From Nitrospirota bacterium (GTDB lineage Bacteria; Nitrospirota; CAKKRA01; 9FT-COMBO-42-15), in assembly GCA_016195585.1 (NCBI GenBank), contig JACPZJ010000042.1:1-10150 (forward strand): 10,150 nt of DNA. Direction: 5' to 3'. Below the pieces are notes generated by a model. That model did not search any database and had not been told where the DNA came from. It saw nothing but the letters and a program-made list of their open reading frames with translations. Positions 5,871 to 10,150 of the stretch are shown piece by piece (the stretch's first letter is position 1; each line of letters opens with the position of its first letter). The position numbers were made by a program, and so were the translations under genes.

Positions 5871-7523
5871 TTACAGCTCCACTATAATCGGTATTATCAT
5901 CGGCTTTCTGTCCATCTTTTTTATCAGGAATTTTTTCAGGGTGTTTCTAACCTTTGTCTTCACCAGCACCCAGTCTGCCATCAGCTCTTGCTCAAGCTGG
6001 CCGAGCAGATCGCCCACCACCTGCTTCATCTCCCCAATCAATTCCTGCGACTCCTCCTCAAATACAAATCCCCTTGTTACAATATCAGGCCCTGTAACCA
6101 CCCGGCCTGTCACCTTTTCAACGCTGACAAGCACAATGATAATCCCATCTGCGCCGATCCTCACCCTGTCGCGCAGGACAATATTGCCCACATCGCCAAT
6201 CACCTTTCCGTCAACAAATACCCTTCCTGCCTGCACCTTTTCTTTTCTAACAGCGCCGTCCCCGTTAAATTCTATCACATCGCCGTCTTCAATAATAAAT
6301 ATATTATCCTTATTAATGCCGAGCATCTCTGCAAGCCGTGCATGATATACAAGATGCCTGTACTCGCCATGGATAGGGATAAAATACTTCGGCCTCACAA
6401 GGCACATCATCAGCTTCTGCTCCTCCTGACTTGCATGGCCAGAGACATGGATGTCAGAGACATCTTCGTAGATCACATTTGCCCCTCTTCTGAATAGGTG
6501 ATTTATAATCCGTGATATTGCCTTCTCATTTCCGGGAATTACCCTTGATGAAAGGACTACTGTGTCGTCTTCCTCTATCTGTATATCCTTATGCTCATTA
6601 ACAGCCATCCTCGCAAGGGATGACATCGGCTCGCCCTGACTTCCTGTGGTAATTATTGCAATCTTATCAGGGGAATAATTCTTCATCTCATCAAGCTTTA
6701 TCCATGTCTTCTCAGGTATCTTGAGATAACCGAGATCAAGGGCCACCTGCGCATTGTTTATAACGCTCTTGCCATTTAATATAACCTTCCTGTCAAGCTT
6801 TACTGCTGCATCTATCACCTGCTGTATGCGGTGGATGTTTGAGGCAAAGGTGGCAACAATTATCCTCTTCTTTGCTGTCCCGAATACGCGCTCAATTGCC
6901 TTTCCAACCTCTTTTTCTGATAATGTATAGCCCTCCCTCTCTGAATTGGTGCTGTCAGAAAGAAGGGCAAGCGTGCCCTTATCTCCGTACTCGCTGAACT
7001 TGTGGAAGTCAAGGAGCTCGCCGTCAACCGGCGTCTGGTCAAGCTTGAAATCCCCTGTGTGCACAATCCTGCCGACAGGTGTGGTAATCCCAATGCCAAC
7101 GCCGTCTACAATGCTGTGCGTAACACGGATAAACTCTACGCTAAAACAGCCCAACTCTATTATCTGCCTCGGCTTAACAGAGATGAGTTCGGATGTCTCA
7201 TCAAGTTTGTGCTCCTTTAACTTTCCTTTTATCAGGCCAATGGTGAGCGGTGTGGCATAGATAGGGACATTTATCTCTCTAAGGATATACGGCAGGGCGC
7301 CGATGTGGTCTTCATGGCCATGGGTTATAATTATCCCCCTGATCTTATCCTTTCTCTCTTTGAGATATGTAATATCAGGAATAACTATATCAACGCCGAG
7401 CATCTCCTCTTCAGGAAACATCAGGCCTGCGTCAACAATAATTATATCATCCCCGTACTCAAACACCATCATGTTCAGGCCGATCTCCCCCAGCCCGCCC
7501 AGAGGTATTACTGATAATGTCAA
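5871..7523 (-). CDS. rnj: Ribonuclease J (metallo-beta-lactamase / beta-CASP RNase)
   Basis: A 550-residue cytoplasmic RNase of the J1/J2 family, which combines 5'-to-3' exonuclease and endonuclease activity in mRNA decay and rRNA maturation. The zinc-site motifs are all present: HGHEDH (68-73), His136 in VTHSIVDG, and Asp158 in HTGDFKLDQ. The beta-CASP domain shows SDSTNSEREG (about 189-198), TTGSQGEP (292-299), SSRVIPGNE and HVSGHAS (359-365), then PIHGEYRH (383-390). A C-terminal domain of about 100 residues follows. Length is normal. The start is a TTG at 7521-7523, overlapping the stop of the preceding gene by four bases (TTGA), with an AGAGGAG eight bases upstream. The family-conserved 'VIPLGGLGEIG' begins at residue 5, so no later start is possible. 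Translation is probably coupled to the small gene in front. Confidence 0.95.
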   Translation of the reverse strand: MTLSVIPLGGLGEIGLNMMVFEYGDDIIIVDAGLMFPEEEMLGVDIVIPDITYLKERKDKIRGIIITHGHEDHIGALPYILREINVPIYATPLTIGLIKGKLKEHKLDETSELISVKPRQIIELGCFSVEFIRVTHSIVDGVGIGITTPVGRIVHTGDFKLDQTPVDGELLDFHKFSEYGDKGTLALLSDSTNSEREGYTLSEKEVGKAIERVFGTAKKRIIVATFASNIHRIQQVIDAAVKLDRKVILNGKSVINNAQVALDLGYLKIPEKTWIKLDEMKNYSPDKIAIITTGSQGEPMSSLARMAVNEHKDIQIEEDDTVVLSSRVIPGNEKAISRIINHLFRRGANVIYEDVSDIHVSGHASQEEQKLMMCLVRPKYFIPIHGEYRHLVYHARLAEMLGINKDNIFIIEDGDVIEFNGDGAVRKEKVQAGRVFVDGKVIGDVGNIVLRDRVRIGADGIIIVLVSVEKVTGRVVTGPDIVTRGFVFEEESQELIGEMKQVVGDLLGQLEQELMADWVLVKTKVRNTLKKFLIKKMDRKPMIIPIIVEL

Positions 7524-7912
7524 AACTCCTTCTCCTCTATCTCGTTAAAATTCATATACTGAACCCAGCGCTTCATTGTATCCATCAGATCCTGCCTTAC
7601 CCAGTCAAGGCTCTGCCACGGCCTTCCCTCCCACCATACAGGTATGCCCCAGTAATAATTCCAGTTCTCCATCCCGTTGTCCGGCTCTATGCGCAAATCA
7701 TATTCTGATTTATAATCCGGATCCATTATCTGCGCCCGGCTCTTCCCGTGCCTGTAAATCTGGTTATCAACAATATGAAAGCCGTACTCCTCAAGAAAAA
7801 GGACAAGGGTCTTCAGGGTCTCCTCAACAATCCTCTCCACCGCAGCCTCAAAGGTTATCGCCTCCTCTATTGTGTAAGCTTTCTTTGTGTACTCAAAATA
7901 GGGAAGTTCCAT
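7520..7912 (-). CDS. Uncharacterised 130-residue protein coupled to RNase J
   Basis: I do not recognise this family. The protein is acidic, with no signal peptide and no membrane segment, so it is probably cytoplasmic. Residues about 15-50 look helical and Glu-rich (TIEEAITFEAAVERIVEETLK begins it). The second half is strikingly rich in aromatic residues (NWNYYWGIPVWWEGRPW, then WVRQDLMDTMKRW), with seven Trp within about 35 residues. It ends in an acidic tail (NEIEEKEF). Its stop overlaps the rnj TTG start by four bases, with the rnj ribosome site inside its last codons. Production of the two proteins is therefore likely linked, and a role near RNase J or RNA is a guess from context only. 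The ATG at 7912 has no Shine-Dalgarno but lies just downstream of a strong promoter-like sequence. No alternative start fits better. Codon use resembles the neighbours. Confidence 0.75.
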   Translation of the reverse strand: MELPYFEYTKKAYTIEEAITFEAAVERIVEETLKTLVLFLEEYGFHIVDNQIYRHGKSRAQIMDPDYKSEYDLRIEPDNGMENWNYYWGIPVWWEGRPWQSLDWVRQDLMDTMKRWVQYMNFNEIEEKEF

Positions 7913-7916
7913 AACG

Positions 7917-7930
7917 GCTAAAATTTTAGC
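7917..7930. promoter_or_regulatory. 14-bp perfect palindrome over the -10 region (possible operator)
   Basis: GCTAAAATTTTAGC is a perfect palindrome that covers the -10 hexamer and the expected transcription start of the promoter at 7923-7951, five bases before the ATG of the small gene. A repressor dimer binding here would block transcription. AT-rich palindromes of this size can arise by chance, and no regulator gene is nearby, so the operator reading is weak. Confidence 0.3.
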
Positions 7931-7951
7931 ATCTTTTCATGCTGATTTCAA
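7923..7951 (-). promoter_or_regulatory. Sigma70-type promoter for the small gene and rnj
   Basis: Read on the minus strand, TTGAAA (7946-7951) and TAAAAT (7923-7928) are separated by exactly 17 bp, and a TGC precedes the -10 box, giving an extended -10. Each hexamer is close to the consensus. It lies in the first gap after a likely terminator behind rsmA, where a new transcript should begin. The expected start is near 7916-7917, only four or five bases before the ATG at 7912, so the mRNA would be nearly leaderless. Confidence 0.55.
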
Positions 7952-8092
7952 TACAATTAAAAGGCAGTATCCTAAAAATATCTTGATAGACAACTCCTGC
8001 CCATGAAACCAGACAAGAATTTACGCTGGAATCAATTGCTGGCCGGAATCACGCCGGCAGGCATCAATCTGTGCTAATAATACCGCAACTAC
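7952..8092. other. Intergenic stretch without a recognised gene
   Basis: This is the part of the rsmA-to-small-gene gap not covered by the promoter or terminator. It holds a short GCCGG/CCGGC inverted repeat with a 7-base loop near 8042-8058. It also holds a 24-codon plus-strand open frame (8003-8077) that has no ribosome site. I see no RNA gene or repeat family that I recognise here. Confidence 0.4.
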
Positions 8093-8127
8093 AAAAAAGC
8101 GGAGGCCGTTGTTCAGGACGGCATTCC
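8093..8127 (-). terminator. Likely rho-independent terminator after rsmA
   Basis: On the minus strand, 17 bp after the rsmA stop, GGA-AT-GCCGT and ACGGC-C-TCC pair across an 8-base loop. The stem is 8 bp with a small internal loop. It is followed after two bases by six Ts (8093-8098). Position, stem and T tract all fit, although the stem is not strong. Confidence 0.55.
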
Positions 8128-8143
8128 CATTTTTTGCTACATT

Positions 8144-8971
8144 CTACCTACAATTTTTTAAAAGCCTCACCAATATCTGGTCTGCCAGCTTTGCAAATTC
8201 TGAAATGCTTAATGTTTCCCCTCTCCGTGTTGGTTCTATTTCACACTTTTTAAATGCCTCCTCAAGGACATCTGCGCTTATTCCAAGATTTGCCGCCTTC
8301 ATAGTATTCCTTAATGTCTTTCTGCGTTGTGCAAAACCAGCTCTCACTACCTTAAAGAAAAATTCTTCATCCCTTGTTTTTACCCTCACCTTCTTGAGGA
8401 TATTAAAGCTTACAACTGCTGAGGAGACCTTTGGCCTTGGGTTAAATACAGTAGGCGGGACAATAAAATCAATCTTTGGCTCTGCATAAAACTGCACAGC
8501 AATAGAGAGGACGCCGTAGTCCTTTCCTCCCGGGCCTGCGACTATCCTCTCAGCCACCTCTCTCTGCATCATCAGGGTCATTGAGATAACCATGCCCTTT
8601 GCCTCAAGAAGGCGGAAGATTATTGGCGTTGTTATATAATAAGGAAGGTTTGCAACAACCTTAAACCTGTGTGGTAAATCCTGATAGGTAAATTTTAGGG
8701 CGTCTTTCTGTATAATCTCTACATTGCTGAATCGGGCAAGGGAGCTTCTTAAATTCTCAATCAGTCTCTCGTCTATTTCTATTGCAACCACTTTTTTTGC
8801 CTTCTCTGCGAGGAGGGCTGTGAGTATTCCGTTTCCGGGGCCTATCTCTACAACAATATCACCTTCTGTTATGCCTGCTGCATCTATGATCTTATTTGCA
8901 ATATTTTTGTCAGTGAGAAAATGCTGGCCGAGTGATTTTTTTGGACGAATATGCGCGGAATTTAGCATCAT
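8144..8971 (-). CDS. rsmA: 16S rRNA (adenine1518/1519-N6)-dimethyltransferase RsmA (KsgA)
   Basis: A 275-residue enzyme that uses S-adenosylmethionine to dimethylate two adjacent adenines in the 3'-terminal hairpin of 16S rRNA, a late step in small-subunit maturation. Visible motifs are SLGQHFL (13-19), the SAM-binding EIGPGNG (42-48), acidic Glu65 in VVAIEID, Asp90 in QKDALKF, the catalytic NLPYY (108-112), and 'FNPRPKVSSAVVSF' in the target-binding region. The C-terminal helical domain contains 'RAGFAQRRKTLRNTM'. Length is normal and the active site is complete. The start is one of two adjacent ATGs (8971 or 8968). Neither has a Shine-Dalgarno, but only 15 bp separate it from the phosphorylase stop, so it may depend on translation from that gene. 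A terminator follows. Confidence 0.95.
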   Translation of the reverse strand: MMLNSAHIRPKKSLGQHFLTDKNIANKIIDAAGITEGDIVVEIGPGNGILTALLAEKAKKVVAIEIDERLIENLRSSLARFSNVEIIQKDALKFTYQDLPHRFKVVANLPYYITTPIIFRLLEAKGMVISMTLMMQREVAERIVAGPGGKDYGVLSIAVQFYAEPKIDFIVPPTVFNPRPKVSSAVVSFNILKKVRVKTRDEEFFFKVVRAGFAQRRKTLRNTMKAANLGISADVLEEAFKKCEIEPTRRGETLSISEFAKLADQILVRLLKNCR

Positions 8972-8986
8972 TATGGAATTTGAAAT

Positions 8987-10150
8987 TTAAAATTCAATAT
9001 ACCTGCTTTTAATCAGGCCCATCTCATATTTATTGCCTATCAATGGATCAAAGGGAACGACCATAAAACTAAAACCCTTCAGATTTTCATCCATCTTTAT
9101 CCTCGTTGAATAGGTATAAAAGCCTTCCCATATCTCGCCCTGCAATATCATTGGGGTGCATAGCTCGCAGTAGCTCTCATGCCCATAATCTAATTTTCCC
9201 CTGCACGCCTCAACAGTAACATCCGACGGCGAAAGGGGTCCCAGATCCACTGTAACTATCAGCTCTGTTAATTTTTCTCCACCCTCTTCTTCCTTACGGG
9301 TAGTAATATTAACTATCTTTATATACTCCCAGCTCTTCCTTACCGTGAGCTTCCACTCTGCAAGCTCCTTTACCTTTGCGTAATCCCTCTTGCTAAGCTC
9401 TCTTCTCCTGTCTGAAGAAGGGGCATAGAAGCTGTCTAAATATCCCTTTACCATTCTGTGCGAATTGAAAATGGGCGCAATGCCTGAAATAGAATTCTTC
9501 ACCATCCTCACCCATTTAACAGGAATCCCATCAGCATCCCTCTCATAATACATGGGGATTACCTCTTCTTCTAATATCCTGTAAAGCTGTTTTGCATCCT
9601 GATCATCCTGCTCGTCCTCTGAGGAATAGTTTTTATCATCACCAATCGCCCAGCCCCTGTCGCTGTTAAAGCCTTCTACCCACCACCCGTCCAGAACACT
9701 GAGGTTTAGCGCGCCATTTATAGCCGCCTTCTGGCCGCTTGTGCCGCATGCCTCCAGCGGCCTTCTCGGCGTATTGAGCCAGATGTCCGCGCCTCTAACC
9801 AGATACCTTGCAATGAACATATCATATTCCTCTAACAGGACAATACGGCCTGCAAATTCAGGGCGTCGGGCAATCTCATAAATCTGCCTTATTTTCTCCT
9901 GACCCGGCCTGTCTGCCGGATGCGCCTTGCCGCTTATGATAATCTGTACAGGCCGATCCTTATTGCCAATAATATTTTTAAGCCTGTCCATATCCCTGAA
10001 GATAAGATTCGCCCTCTTATATGTTGCAAATCTTCTCGCAAAGCATATTGTGAGCATATCAGGATTCAGTGAAGAAGGAGTTACAGCACGGCCTGATATT
10101 TTTGCAATCATCTCCTTTTTAAGGATGTTACGGGCCTCCCACATTTCCCT
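8987..10150 (-). CDS. glgP: Alpha-glucan (glycogen/maltodextrin) phosphorylase, C-terminal part (5' end outside window)
   Basis: The last 387 residues of a GT35-family phosphorylase, which releases glucose-1-phosphate from glycogen or maltodextrin. The frame is open to the window edge (R-E before the Met at 10144), so that Met is internal; full-length members have roughly 700-850 residues. Visible motifs are 'FARRFATYKRANLIF', 'QIIISGKAHPAD', 'LEEYDMFIARYLVRGADIWLN', and 'EACGTSGQKAAINGALN', whose Lys aligns with the pyridoxal-phosphate lysine of glycogen phosphorylase (EASGTGNMK in the well-known enzymes). 'VLDGWWVEG' follows. The tail from about residue 290 is a beta-rich domain ('VTVDLGPLSPSDVTVEA', ending 'NKYEMGLIKSRYIEF') typical of the bacterial subgroup called alpha-glucan family phosphorylases. 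It is probably co-transcribed with rsmA. Confidence 0.92.
   Translation of the reverse strand, partial: REMWEARNILKKEMIAKISGRAVTPSSLNPDMLTICFARRFATYKRANLIFRDMDRLKNIIGNKDRPVQIIISGKAHPADRPGQEKIRQIYEIARRPEFAGRIVLLEEYDMFIARYLVRGADIWLNTPRRPLEACGTSGQKAAINGALNLSVLDGWWVEGFNSDRGWAIGDDKNYSSEDEQDDQDAKQLYRILEEEVIPMYYERDADGIPVKWVRMVKNSISGIAPIFNSHRMVKGYLDSFYAPSSDRRRELSKRDYAKVKELAEWKLTVRKSWEYIKIVNITTRKEEEGGEKLTELIVTVDLGPLSPSDVTVEACRGKLDYGHESYCELCTPMILQGEIWEGFYTYSTRIKMDENLKGFSFMVVPFDPLIGNKYEMGLIKSRYIEF

Noticed and set aside
6860..7099. 79-codon minus-strand open frame inside rnj
   Set aside because: It is a shifted-frame shadow of the RNase J catalytic domain, whose frame is fully supported by motifs.
8109..8489. 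126-codon plus-strand open frame over the end of rsmA
   Set aside because: It is antisense to the conserved C-terminal half of RsmA and has no ribosome site or recognisable domain.

Overview
The window comes from the chromosome of a diderm (outer-membrane) bacterium with moderate GC. A LolA-type lipoprotein carrier and Sec-type signal peptides show the second membrane. RNase J is the RNase present, and rnj, ftsK and lolA sit next to each other. One intergenic region carries a 'GTCATTGCGAG...' palindrome and another a 'GGGTTCAAGG' repeat. This combination reminds me of uncultured Nitrospirota or Desulfobacterota-type genomes. That placement rests on gene content and repeat style only and is tentative.

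Every gene I can support lies on the minus strand, so transcription runs from high to low coordinates. In that order: the C-terminal part of an alpha-glucan phosphorylase (cut by the window end at 10150), rsmA/ksgA, and a 231-bp gap holding a likely rho-independent terminator and a good sigma70-type promoter. Then come a small uncharacterised gene overlapping rnj (RNase J), a 171-bp spacer full of inverted GGGTTCAAGG repeats, and ftsK in two pieces with a damaged membrane domain. These are followed by lolA, an ABC-2 exporter ATPase and its permease, yajQ, a 72-bp palindromic repeat, and a periplasmic DUF1573 protein fused to a cytochrome c domain (cut by the window end at position 1).

Most of this is housekeeping: ribosome maturation (RsmA), mRNA turnover (RNase J), chromosome segregation (FtsK), lipoprotein trafficking (LolA) and a nucleotide-binding regulator (YajQ). 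The lolA-ATPase-permease-yajQ block is packed tightly (0, -4 and 23 bp between genes) and is probably one transcript. The small gene and rnj look translationally coupled through a TTGA overlap.

I found no mobile element with a transposase, no CRISPR array, no RNA gene and no defence system. The points most worth a second look are the broken, shortened FtsK membrane domain, the unknown gene coupled to RNase J with a promoter almost at its start codon, the ABC exporter attached to lolA, and the two-haem DUF1573 fusion.
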